From Planctomycetota bacterium (GTDB lineage: Bacteria > Planctomycetota > UBA1135 > GCA-002686595), in NCBI GenBank assembly GCA_014238415.1, contig JABABA010000020.1, positions 1-64,000 of the forward strand: a stretch of DNA of 64,000 nt, written 5' to 3'. The notes beneath the pieces are model-generated. The model made no database searches and was not told where the DNA came from. It saw only the letters and a program-made list of their open reading frames with translations. Each line of letters starts with the position of its first letter. Position 1 is the first letter of the stretch. Shown here piece after piece: positions 9,164 through 16,639 of the stretch. Made by a program: the position numbers and the translations under genes.

Positions 9164-9838
9164 ATGCAAACCAAGTGGATTCTTCCCCTCGCCCTTGCCG
9201 GCGGCCTCGCGCTGCCCGCGATCGCATCATTGTTGCCCAGTGACAGCGCCCCGAACAAAGTTCAAGAGCCTAAGGACTCGCCCAAGAAAAAGGCCAAGCC
9301 CCTGAAGATCGGATCCGTGCTGCCCAAGAAGCTCAGCCTGCCGGACTTTGATGGCAAGAGCCACTCGTTCGATGATCTGCGGGGCAAGGTTGTCCTCGTT
9401 CACTTCTGGTCCGAACGCTGCCCGGCGGAGCGTCATGCCAATCCAGTCTTCCGTGCAATGCAAGAGCGTTACAAGGGCTCCAAGGATGTGGTCATGGTGG
9501 GTATCTGCTCCAACCAGGGGGAACTCGGTGAGCAGCCCAAAAAGGGCACGGATCACAGCAAGGCCTACAAGGCTCTTCGCAAGAAGGTCGCCAAGGAGAA
9601 GCTCAATCACCTGATGCTCATTGACCACGGCAACAAGGTCAGCGATCTCTTTGCCGCTCGCACGACGCCACATTGTTTTGTGATCGACAAGAAGGGTAAG
9701 CTGAGCTACTCCGGGGCTTTGGACGATGATCCCCGTGGCAAGAAGGGCAAGGATGCAACCAACTATCTTGTGGATGTCGCCAGCGCCCTCTTGGCAGATA
9801 AGCGCCCCGAGATCACCACCACCAAGCCATACGGCTGA
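9164..9838 (+). CDS. Exported thioredoxin-fold protein, PRX_like1-type, single active-site Cys
   Basis: A 224-residue protein with signal peptide (MQTKWILPLALAGGLALPAIA) and a lysine-rich linker before a redoxin domain. The fold begins at KKLSLPDFDGKSHSFDDLRG. The active-site segment is WSERCPAERHA: one cysteine where thioredoxins have CxxC, resembling the CPYxK pocket of the PRX_like1 (AhpC/TSA) group. The strand VVMVGICSNQGEL and the cis-proline loop TTPHCFVIDKKGK support this. It lies 51 bases upstream of the first predicted selenoprotein, with which it is probably co-transcribed, so the two may act together in thiol redox chemistry outside the cytoplasm. The substrate is unknown. Confidence 0.8.
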   Translation: MQTKWILPLALAGGLALPAIASLLPSDSAPNKVQEPKDSPKKKAKPLKIGSVLPKKLSLPDFDGKSHSFDDLRGKVVLVHFWSERCPAERHANPVFRAMQERYKGSKDVVMVGICSNQGELGEQPKKGTDHSKAYKALRKKVAKEKLNHLMLIDHGNKVSDLFAARTTPHCFVIDKKGKLSYSGALDDDPRGKKGKDATNYLVDVASALLADKRPEITTTKPYG

Positions 9839-9889
9839 CGCATCAAGCGCTAGTGCTACCCGGAGCCCGTGCGGCTCCAGCAAGACAAC

Positions 9890-10438
9890 ATGCTGAATCA
9901 CATGTCTCGCGCTCTGTGCGCGATCGTGCTCCTCGCGCTGCCCTTGGCCTGCGGGGATTCGGAAGAGAGGGCTGACCAGACCTCACAGCGAACTCCAACT
10001 GTCCAGGTTGTGGATTACGCTGGCCTGGAAGCGTTCCTGATGGAGCACAAGGGTCAGCCGTACCTGCTCAACCTCTGGGCGATTTGGTGAGGCCCCTGCG
10101 TGGCGGAACTGCCGGAGCTGCTTGAGGTAGCGCCCCGGGCACGGTCCGCTGGAGCCGACGTGTTCGGCTTGAGCTATGACATGATGGTGGCTGGGGCGGA
10201 TTACGAAGGCCTACCCGACACAATGGCCCGCTTCCTGGCCAAGAAGCAGTTCGATTTCGATGTCCTGCTCTATGACGAGGACGACTATGAAGCGATCAAC
10301 AAGCGCTTCGGGCTCGCTGGGGAAATCCCTGTGACGTTGGCGATTGACAAGGATGGCGAGGTCGTTGATCGCCATGAGGGCAGTGCGAACAGGGAGCGTT
10401 TTGAGGAACTCTTGGATCGTGCGCTGCTTGGGGGATAG
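9890..10438 (+). CDS. Predicted thioredoxin-like selenoprotein (W-Sec-G-P-C), TGA read through at 10088-10090
   Basis: The reading frame is continuous from ATG 9890 to the stop at 10438 except for one TGA at 10088-10090, codon 67. Around it the frame reads NLWAIW-TGA-GPCVAELPELLE, so TGA stands exactly where thioredoxin and TlpA proteins have the first Cys of WCGPC. After it come the normal fold elements: VFGLSYD, the cis-proline loop GEIPVTLAIDKDGEVV, and a C-terminal helix, 182 residues in total. An N-terminal hydrophobic stretch ending LPLACG is a signal peptide with a non-ideal lipobox, so it is exported and possibly lipid-anchored. GTG 9869 and ATG 9902 are alternative starts. A weaker SECIS-like hairpin follows the TGA. 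The alternative, a nonsense mutation, is less likely because a second gene in the window shows the same replacement. Selenocysteine insertion is inferred, not proven. Confidence 0.82.
10091..10120 (+). promoter_or_regulatory. Candidate bacterial SECIS hairpin (weak)
   Basis: Directly after the TGA, UGGC (10101-10104) pairs with GCCG (10111-10114) around the 6-base loop GGAACU, which has G at its first two positions. Below it, G98-C118, C99-G117 and C96-G120 can pair with small mismatches. The loop starts 15 bases after the TGA, slightly closer than usual. Pairing is imperfect, so this is a tentative call. Confidence 0.4.
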
Positions 10439-10491
10439 GGCTCTCTGGGGAGCAGGGCTCGTCTAGGTTCCGCTTACCAACCCCGGTCGCT

Positions 10492-11844
10492 TCAGGCAAA
10501 GCTCAATGGTTCACCACGAGCCGGCCCCACGGGGATTCCCGCGCGCATGACCACTTGCCCGCGCAGCACCGCCGTCGTGGGCAGGCCCGCCATCTCACGC
10601 CCGATAAAAGGGTTGCAGGGGGAACGTGAGAGCAACCAGTCTGCCCGTAGGGGGCCGGTCAGATCCGGGTTGACCAGGATCAGATTGCCTTCCAGGCCTG
10701 GGGACAAGGGCCCCCGGTTTTCGATGCCGTAGACCTTGATGGGTCCTGTCACGCACAAGCGCAGGATGTCTTCGTATTGCAACCAACCATCGCGCACCGC
10801 GGTCAGGAGCAGGGCCAGGGTGGTCTGCACCCCAGGGATTCCGCTGGGGGAGTCCGGGAAGGAGCGTGCTTTTTCTTCCGCTGTGTGAGGTGCATGGTCG
10901 GAGCCAATGCAGGTCACCGGTCCCTTCACCAGGGCACGGCGCAGGGCATCCCGGTGCCGGGCATCGCGCACGGGCGGATTCATCTGGGCCCAGGTTCCGA
11001 ATTCGGTGTAGCAGTCGGGCGCGGTCAAGAAGAGATGGTTGGGGGTTGCTTCCACTGTCACCAGGTCACCCAGGTCGCGCTCGCGTACAAGGTCGAGTTC
11101 TTCTGCGGTGGACACATGCAATAGATGCACCGGACGGCCGGTCTTCTCAGCAAGGGTCAAGAGACGCTTGGTGGAACGCACAGCGCACTCCACATCGCGA
11201 ACATCTGGATGCAAGGCTACTGCGGCGCCGGCGGGATGCTGCTGAGTCAGGGCGGCGTAGCGCTCAGAAAGGCGCGGATTGTCTTCCGAGTGCACCGTGA
11301 CCCGTCGAGTTCCCGAGCGCAGGACGCGCTCGAGGGTGTCGTCGTCCTCCACAAGCAGGTTTCCCGTTGACGAGCCCATGAAGACTTTGACTCCGGCGCA
11401 GCCGGGGACACGTTCCCATTCTCCCAACTGGTCTGCGTTTTCTGGGCTGGCGCCCAGGAAGAACGCGTAGTCCGCCCGGGAGCGACCTTTCGCCCGTGCG
11501 AATTTGTCCTGCAGTGCTGCTGGGTTGGTGGTGGCGGGGTTGGTGTTGGGCATTTCGCAGAAAGCGGTTACGCCCCCTGCGATGGCGGCAGCGGAACCGC
11601 TGGCCAGGTCTTCTTTCGCTTCGCCTCCTGGTTCCCGAAAATGCACCTGGGGATCGATAGGACCGGGGAAAACCAACTGACCGGAGGCATCCAGGGTGGG
11701 GCACTCGCTGGGAGCGGTTTGGTTGGGGGCGATCGTTGAGACCAGACCGTTGCTGATCAGGATGTCGGTGCTTTCGAGTCCGTTTGGGGTCAGCAGTTGC
11801 CCTCCCCTAACCAGAAGACTCTTATTGTCGGGATCGAAGGTCAT
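10492..11844 (-). CDS. pyrC: Dihydroorotase
   Basis: Zinc amidohydrolase that closes carbamoyl-aspartate to dihydroorotate in pyrimidine synthesis, 450 residues. Motifs: FPGPIDPQVHFREPG, GGVTAFCEMPNTNP, AGVKVFMGSSTGNLL (Lys of the metal site), VHSEDN, HLLHVSTAEEL and GSDHAPHTAEEK with the catalytic Asp. The first metal motif is QxH instead of HxH; as I recall, this is shared by a known COG0044 subgroup whose members read DDQVHFREPG, so it is not necessarily inactivating. The start ATG 11842-11844 overlaps the HIT stop as ATGA, implying coupled translation at the end of a minus-strand operon. Confidence 0.88.
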   Translation of the reverse strand: MTFDPDNKSLLVRGGQLLTPNGLESTDILISNGLVSTIAPNQTAPSECPTLDASGQLVFPGPIDPQVHFREPGGEAKEDLASGSAAAIAGGVTAFCEMPNTNPATTNPAALQDKFARAKGRSRADYAFFLGASPENADQLGEWERVPGCAGVKVFMGSSTGNLLVEDDDTLERVLRSGTRRVTVHSEDNPRLSERYAALTQQHPAGAAVALHPDVRDVECAVRSTKRLLTLAEKTGRPVHLLHVSTAEELDLVRERDLGDLVTVEATPNHLFLTAPDCYTEFGTWAQMNPPVRDARHRDALRRALVKGPVTCIGSDHAPHTAEEKARSFPDSPSGIPGVQTTLALLLTAVRDGWLQYEDILRLCVTGPIKVYGIENRGPLSPGLEGNLILVNPDLTGPLRADWLLSRSPCNPFIGREMAGLPTTAVLRGQVVMRAGIPVGPARGEPLSFA

Positions 11845-12269
11845 CGGGGATCTTGTTTGAGAGCCGCGCGTATCGCAGTTCCAAGTTCTGGTGCGTCGGT
11901 GAGGCTCCTGGCATTCCACTCAAGTGCCAACCCATTGTTCGCATTCTTGGGGATGATGTGGAAGTGTACGTGCATGACCGCCTGGTGGGCCGGGGCGCCG
12001 TTGTTCTGCAGCACATTGTAGTCTCTGCAGCCCGTGGCATGTATCACCGCTCTTGCGAGGCGCGGCAGGGCGCGTCCCAGGGCAGCAGCGTGGTCCTCGT
12101 CCAACTCGTGCAACTGGGCCGCGCGCTGCTTGGGAATCAGCAGTACATGCCCCCGGGAGAGGGGTTGGATGTCGAGGAAGGCGAGCACATGCTAATTCTC
12201 ATAGATGCGCTCGCAGGGGATGTCTCCCGCGAGAATTGCATCAAATATGGTGGGGTCAGAGGGCGGCAT
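11841..12269 (-). pseudogene. HIT-family nucleotide-binding protein with in-frame TAG at codon 26
   Basis: From ATG 12269 the frame reads MPPSDPTIFDAILAGDIPC and continues ERIYEN, then TAG (12192-12194), then HVLAFLDIQPLSRGHVLLIPK and on to the catalytic triad HVHFHIIPK. In HIT proteins the stopped position is normally Glu or Asp (IYEDEHVLAF), so one base change from GAG would explain it. The rest is intact: 142 codons, full family length, ending in an ATGA overlap with pyrC. HIT hydrolases cleave nucleoside phosphoramidates and dinucleotide polyphosphates. It may be a fresh pseudogene, a sequencing error, or a gene restarted at GTG 12188, which would lose the first beta strand and helix. Confidence 0.75.
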
Positions 12270-12295
12270 GGAATGAGGTGGGGCGAATGCCCAGG

Positions 12296-13201
12296 TTATC
12301 GCAGCAGGGAGGTCAGGCGCGCGGCATTTGCACGTTGGCGTTCGATGAACCCAGCGGATTCCCCCTCTGGCGGAGATTCACATGGATCCCAGACCACTGA
12401 GGGTAGACCCCAGGTTGTAAGTATCTGGGCAGATATCTCTGCATTGGGCTCGCTCTCCCACAGGATTGCAGTGGGGTGATTCGATTCGATGGCGGAAGCG
12501 AGACTCTTAGTCTGTTCTTGGGTAAGGGGGGTCTCTGGGTCCAGATCGAAGGAGATCAACTGCCAGTCATACCGTCGGGCTAGATAGTCATAGGCAGGGT
12601 GAGAAGCCAGCAGGGTCTTCTCTTTCAGCAGGTGTCCAAGAGTTTGGAGTTCCTGATCCAGGGCGTCGATCTTTTCTGCAAGGCGGGCAAATCGCGCCTC
12701 GGTCTTGACCGCTTCCTTGGGCCAGGTCCTTTGCAAGCCGTCGCGGATCGCTCCACTCATGGCTTTCAACTGGTGCGGATCCAAGAAGGTGTGGGGGTCG
12801 ATGCCTGCATGTGTGTGGGTGCCACGGGGACCGTGACTGTGAAGACTGTCGGTTCGTTCAATGAGTACCGATGCCAGGGGCAAAGCCGTGTCGATCACAC
12901 GGGATGTGGGTAGGCTGGCTCCGGCCACCCAACCCTCAAGACCTGCTCCGTTGAGCACGATCAATTGAGCTTTTTGAAAGGCCATGATCTCTGGGCGGCT
13001 CGGCTGCCAGGTGATTGGGTCCGCTCCTGGAGGCAAGCTACAGTGCACGGGGATTGATTCGGGCACCAGCGCCTGGGCCAGGCTGGCCACGGGCCAGGAG
13101 GCAGTGCGGACTTCCGGGACCAGGGTCATGGGCTCTGGATTGGAAGCTTCGCCGCAAGCTGCGAACGAGAGCATCCAGGTCAAGTGGAATAGGTACTTCA
13201 T
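12296..13201 (-). CDS. ZnuA-like metal-binding ABC substrate-binding protein
   Basis: Cluster A-1 metal-binding protein of 301 residues, exported (MKYLFHLTWMLSFAACG, probable lipoprotein). Recognisable elements: GAGLEGW, the second metal His in GIDPHTFLDPHQL, the third in LASHPAYDYLARRYDW, a C-terminal WESEPNAE and WDPCESP. A short His-rich loop (SLHSHGPRGTHTHAG) sits where ZnuA has its mobile His-rich loop, arguing for zinc. The first canonical metal His (GxDPHxYxP) is Ile here (GADPITWQPS), so the site is altered. The start ATG overlaps the permease stop by 4 bases, so it is translated with an FtsX-type ABC transporter rather than a ZnuB-type permease. Confidence 0.8.
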   Translation of the reverse strand: MKYLFHLTWMLSFAACGEASNPEPMTLVPEVRTASWPVASLAQALVPESIPVHCSLPPGADPITWQPSRPEIMAFQKAQLIVLNGAGLEGWVAGASLPTSRVIDTALPLASVLIERTDSLHSHGPRGTHTHAGIDPHTFLDPHQLKAMSGAIRDGLQRTWPKEAVKTEARFARLAEKIDALDQELQTLGHLLKEKTLLASHPAYDYLARRYDWQLISFDLDPETPLTQEQTKSLASAIESNHPTAILWESEPNAEISAQILTTWGLPSVVWDPCESPPEGESAGFIERQRANAARLTSLLR

Positions 13202-14373
13202 AGGAGTGTTACCAGGTCGGGCAGTATGCGAGCCAGTAGAAGGGAAAGTCCTGTGGCCAGTGCGGCTGCTGTGACAAAAATCAAACCGAGTTCAAGCCCG
13301 ACCAGGCGCAGCTTGAAACCCGCTGGTGCCCCCAGGGCATCCATGGTCTGCATCTCCCGTTGGCGAAGGCGCAGGGACAGGGCCGCCACCAAGACCACCA
13401 GGGCCATGGTGGCTGCGCTCAGCAGGAAGCCCAGGCGATCCAGCAGTTGCTTGATTTTGAAGACGATGCCCAGCAGATCGTCGAGTACCGCGCTAGGCGA
13501 GACCGCCTGGCAACCAGCGCGGCCGTTGATACGGCCCTTGAGGATCGTATGACTTTCTGCGTCCGGAGGAAAAATCAGCACAGAACTCAGGGGCAAGCGG
13601 CTTTGCTCTCCGTGCAGGTGAAAGTCCTGGGCCTTCTCTTGACTGAAGGAGTTGTCTTCGATCAGCGCGCCGGACAGAGCCAATCGGTCGGGGGCCTCGC
13701 TGATCACCAGCTCCGGACTGGTTTCCGCCAGGCTTTCGGCGTCCCTGTGTCCGTGGTAGTAACCATCCAGAGTCCAGGAGGTTTGTACCGCGGTAAACAC
13801 TGCGCCATCGTCGGCGGTTTCGGTTGGCGCGAGGATGCCCACAACCAAGAGGCGCATGGGCGCTGGACGGGTCAGGTCGTAGAGCCTGGGAGGATCGGAA
13901 AAAAACTCATCCCCCAAGCTGGCTCCTAAGGCTGTTGCTACCGTCGCACCCAAGACAACATCCCCGTTCAGCTGGGGCAGATGCCCTTCAGCAGGTTGCA
14001 AGCCCCGTTGCTCGTGGTATTCCTGAGAAGTGCCCACCAGCGGGTACTTCCGCATGGAATGACCCAGGTGCAGGGGGATTGTCAGGCCCTTTTGAGCGCG
14101 GCTGAGTTCCTCGAAGAATCCAAAGGTCACTTTCTCGTGGTCCGAGGGCCTGAAGAAGAGGGTTTCGAGCACCAGATCAAAGGCTGAGCCCTCGGCTCCC
14201 GCCAGCAGGGGCGATGCTGCAGCGCGGGCTCGCATGGATTGGTCATAGCGGCCCATCAACAGTTCGCTGCAAAGGGGAACCACCATGGAAATGGTGAGGG
14301 CCAGCAGCACCAGGACTGTGCGGCCCTTGGCGTAGAGGGCATGGCGCAAGGCCAGAGCGGGGAGGCCTTTCAT
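13198..14373 (-). CDS. FtsX/MacB-like ABC transporter permease
   Basis: A 391-residue membrane protein with the four-helix FtsX topology. One N-terminal helix (TVLVLLALTISMVVPLCSELL) is followed by a large extracytoplasmic domain. Three C-terminal helices include FLLSAATMALVVLVAALSLR and FVTAAALATGLSLLLARILP, separated by the cytoplasmic coupling segment RLRQREMQTMDALGAPAGF. That segment is the FtsX signature (RxxEIxxLxALGAs). The start is ATG 14373, overlapping the ATPase stop as ATGA. It also overlaps the ZnuA-like gene downstream as ATGA. Together these three form one transporter, plausibly for zinc, like the zinc-regulated LolD/FtsX-type systems described in Vibrio and Pseudomonas. Confidence 0.85.
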   Translation of the reverse strand: MKGLPALALRHALYAKGRTVLVLLALTISMVVPLCSELLMGRYDQSMRARAAASPLLAGAEGSAFDLVLETLFFRPSDHEKVTFGFFEELSRAQKGLTIPLHLGHSMRKYPLVGTSQEYHEQRGLQPAEGHLPQLNGDVVLGATVATALGASLGDEFFSDPPRLYDLTRPAPMRLLVVGILAPTETADDGAVFTAVQTSWTLDGYYHGHRDAESLAETSPELVISEAPDRLALSGALIEDNSFSQEKAQDFHLHGEQSRLPLSSVLIFPPDAESHTILKGRINGRAGCQAVSPSAVLDDLLGIVFKIKQLLDRLGFLLSAATMALVVLVAALSLRLRQREMQTMDALGAPAGFKLRLVGLELGLIFVTAAALATGLSLLLARILPDLVTLL

Positions 14374-15092
14374 CGCTCTGCGCCTCCATTGTCTCTTGGG
14401 GCACTGGTCTGTTGGGCGCTGAATTCCTGGGCATCGATCACCGAGTCGCACTTGGTCATCAGAGTCCGGTCGTGGGTCACCAGGATCAAACTGGCCTGGC
14501 GTTCGGCGCAGGCAGCAATCAAGAGGTTCAGGACTTCGGCTCCGCGCTCGAAATCCAAGCTGCCCGTGGGTTCATCCGCCAACACGAGAGTCGGATCCAT
14601 CAGCAGCGCCCGACTGATCGCCACTCGCTGGCGTTCGCCCATGCTCAAGGCGGCAGGACGCCGGTGGGCGACGCTCTCCAGTCCGACTGCGCAAAGCAGA
14701 TCCATGGCCTTGGTCTTGGCGCTTTCATCGATTGGCTGGCTCGTTAGCAGCAGAGGCAGCAGCACATTGTCCCGGGCGGAGAGGTAGTCCAAGAGGCAGA
14801 ATTCCTGGAACACCATGCCGATTCGGCGGAGGCGCAGGTCTCGTCTTTGAGCTTCACTGGCTTGGGCCTGGTTCTGCCCCAAGACCTTGAGCTGCCCCGC
14901 GATGGGTTGCAAGTTGCCTGCGATCAAGGTGAGGAGCGTGGTCTTGCCACAGCCGGATGGACCCACCAACGCCAGGGTCTCGCCAGCTTGCAGTCGGAGT
15001 TCTGGGACTTGCAGTTTGAAGTCTCCGTCCTGATGGCGGAACTCAAGGTCTTGTGCCAGGATGATGGGGGAGCTGACGATGGGGACGGGCAT
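14370..15092 (-). CDS. LolD/MacB-like ABC transporter ATPase
   Basis: ATP-binding subunit of 240 residues. Walker A GPSGCGKTTLLTLIAG, Q-loop MVFQEFCLLDYLSARDNV, signature LSMGERQRVAISRAL, Walker B LVLADEPTGSLD and H-loop LVTHD are all intact, so it should be active. The EPTGSLD form and the Q-loop are those of the LolD/MacB/FtsE group, which pairs with FtsX-like permeases such as the one encoded next. The ATG at 15090-15092 overlaps the stop of the upstream gene by one base (TAATG). Confidence 0.9.
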   Translation of the reverse strand: MPVPIVSSPIILAQDLEFRHQDGDFKLQVPELRLQAGETLALVGPSGCGKTTLLTLIAGNLQPIAGQLKVLGQNQAQASEAQRRDLRLRRIGMVFQEFCLLDYLSARDNVLLPLLLTSQPIDESAKTKAMDLLCAVGLESVAHRRPAALSMGERQRVAISRALLMDPTLVLADEPTGSLDFERGAEVLNLLIAACAERQASLILVTHDRTLMTKCDSVIDAQEFSAQQTSAPRDNGGAER

Positions 15093-16468
15093 TAGTGTGA
15101 GCCCTCCCGATTTGATTCTGTCTTGGCAGGTGGAGTATCAGGCGGCGCATTTTCATTCCGTCCAACCTCATCGGGCTCAATTTCGTCGCGTGCGCCTTCA
15201 TCCGACAGGGCCAGCGCCGGGTCATCTGTACTGCTGGCCAGCCGTTCCTGGCCCAGAGGGTCATACTCTTGGATCTTCCATCCCATTGGGCCAAGGGCCA
15301 GGGTGTAGCGTGCCTCGTAACCGGTAGTGCGCCGATGGAAGTGACCGAAGTGATGCACGGCTGCGTCCACCTGCCATTTCGCAAGCACTTCAAAACTATC
15401 AGGGTTCAAACTATCGGGATCAATCAGGATACGGCCATGCCGCAGGTCTTCGACCTCTGCCCTGGCACCTCCCTGCTCTTGCATGGAAAGGTTCTGCTGC
15501 AGGTCGCCATAGAGTTCCTCCAACAAAGGACCCGCCACCGCGGTGGCCAGGGCGGAATAGATCTCCTCTTCGCCGGTGCTGTCGAAGGAACGGTAGAGGT
15601 TTGTGTGCAGAGCCAGAAAGATGCTCTTCCCCTCCGCAGGAGTGAGCGCGTTGGCGGAAGCCGCATCCTGGCCCAGTCCTATCCCAAGGGCCAGAAGAAA
15701 CCCGGCCAGGCTGATCCCCAGACCATGACGGCGATGCTGACCCGGGCGTCCCGCGATCAACAGGCCGAGAACTCCCAGGCCCAAGCCCAGCCACAAGCCG
15801 GGCCGGGAACTGAGGGTGGACCTGTTGTCGAGTCCATGGACAGGGACGTCCAACATGTGCAGGCGTTGTGACTCTGGCGGGGCGGTCCATTGCAATTCCG
15901 GTGAGTCACTCGAAAGCACAAAGGCCTGATGGGTGCCATATGCGATCACACGTGTGCGTACTTCCAGGCCAGGAGCATCTTCCCGCTCCACGCTGACGGT
16001 CAGATTCGGTGGATAGTTCGTCCAGAAAAAACTCAGGCCCTCTACCGCCTGGGAAGCGGGAAACTCAAGGGTCAGGCGCAGAGTGGTCAGGGCGCGGGTG
16101 CCAAAGCGCGGGTAGTAAGGCAGGCGTTCCAAATCTGGCGGGGTCCAATCGAAGTGGTTGGGGGTTCCCTCAAGCAGCACTCCGTCTGCTCGCAATTCGC
16201 TGTGCTCGCTGACAAATTCAAGCAGGGTCTCCCGCAGGCCCTCCACCTCTACCGGATCCAGGCGGTGCAGGTCCTCGCGCAAGACCCCGACCAGTTCATC
16301 CGCGCAGGCCAGATTCAACTGCACAGACAGGCGTAGGGTCTCCTGCTCCACCCGCAGTTCGAAATCCAGATGTGGTCCATCCTGGGGGTGCACCCAGTCG
16401 GATGGGGCATCCGGCCGGGAGGGAGTGGCCCCCGCGAGGAGCAGAAAAAAGAGGCCCAGAGACAGCAT
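15092..16468 (-). CDS. Unknown exported membrane protein heading a metal-ABC operon
   Basis: A 458-residue protein of no family I recognise. It has a signal peptide (MLSLGLFFLLLAGATPSRP) and an N-terminal beta-rich exported domain (about 30-215). Two central transmembrane helices (LGLGLGVLGLLIAG and ISLAGFLLALGIGLG, about 225-270) follow. A C-terminal domain begins TPAEGKSIFLALHTNLYRSFD and contains AAVHHFGHFHRRTTGYEARYTL, with several histidines; the tail is acidic and disordered. It is translationally coupled to the ABC ATPase and so belongs to the transporter. By position it resembles the accessory proteins of LolD/FtsX-type zinc systems, but sequence similarity was not tested. The His cluster could bind metal. 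Confidence 0.55.
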   Translation of the reverse strand: MLSLGLFFLLLAGATPSRPDAPSDWVHPQDGPHLDFELRVEQETLRLSVQLNLACADELVGVLREDLHRLDPVEVEGLRETLLEFVSEHSELRADGVLLEGTPNHFDWTPPDLERLPYYPRFGTRALTTLRLTLEFPASQAVEGLSFFWTNYPPNLTVSVEREDAPGLEVRTRVIAYGTHQAFVLSSDSPELQWTAPPESQRLHMLDVPVHGLDNRSTLSSRPGLWLGLGLGVLGLLIAGRPGQHRRHGLGISLAGFLLALGIGLGQDAASANALTPAEGKSIFLALHTNLYRSFDSTGEEEIYSALATAVAGPLLEELYGDLQQNLSMQEQGGARAEVEDLRHGRILIDPDSLNPDSFEVLAKWQVDAAVHHFGHFHRRTTGYEARYTLALGPMGWKIQEYDPLGQERLASSTDDPALALSDEGARDEIEPDEVGRNENAPPDTPPAKTESNREGSH

Positions 16469-16639
16469 AAGAGGTCAGTCGTTGGATTCTACGCTGCCAG
16501 TGCCCTTGGCGGGCCCTTCAGCTTGCGCCGTCCGAACCCAGGACAGACGGAACTCTTGCACTCCGCCTGCTATTGGTGGTGCTGGGGCGGACTAGAATGA
16601 GCACTGCGGCCTTCGTCAAAAGGGCTGCACCCGATCACG

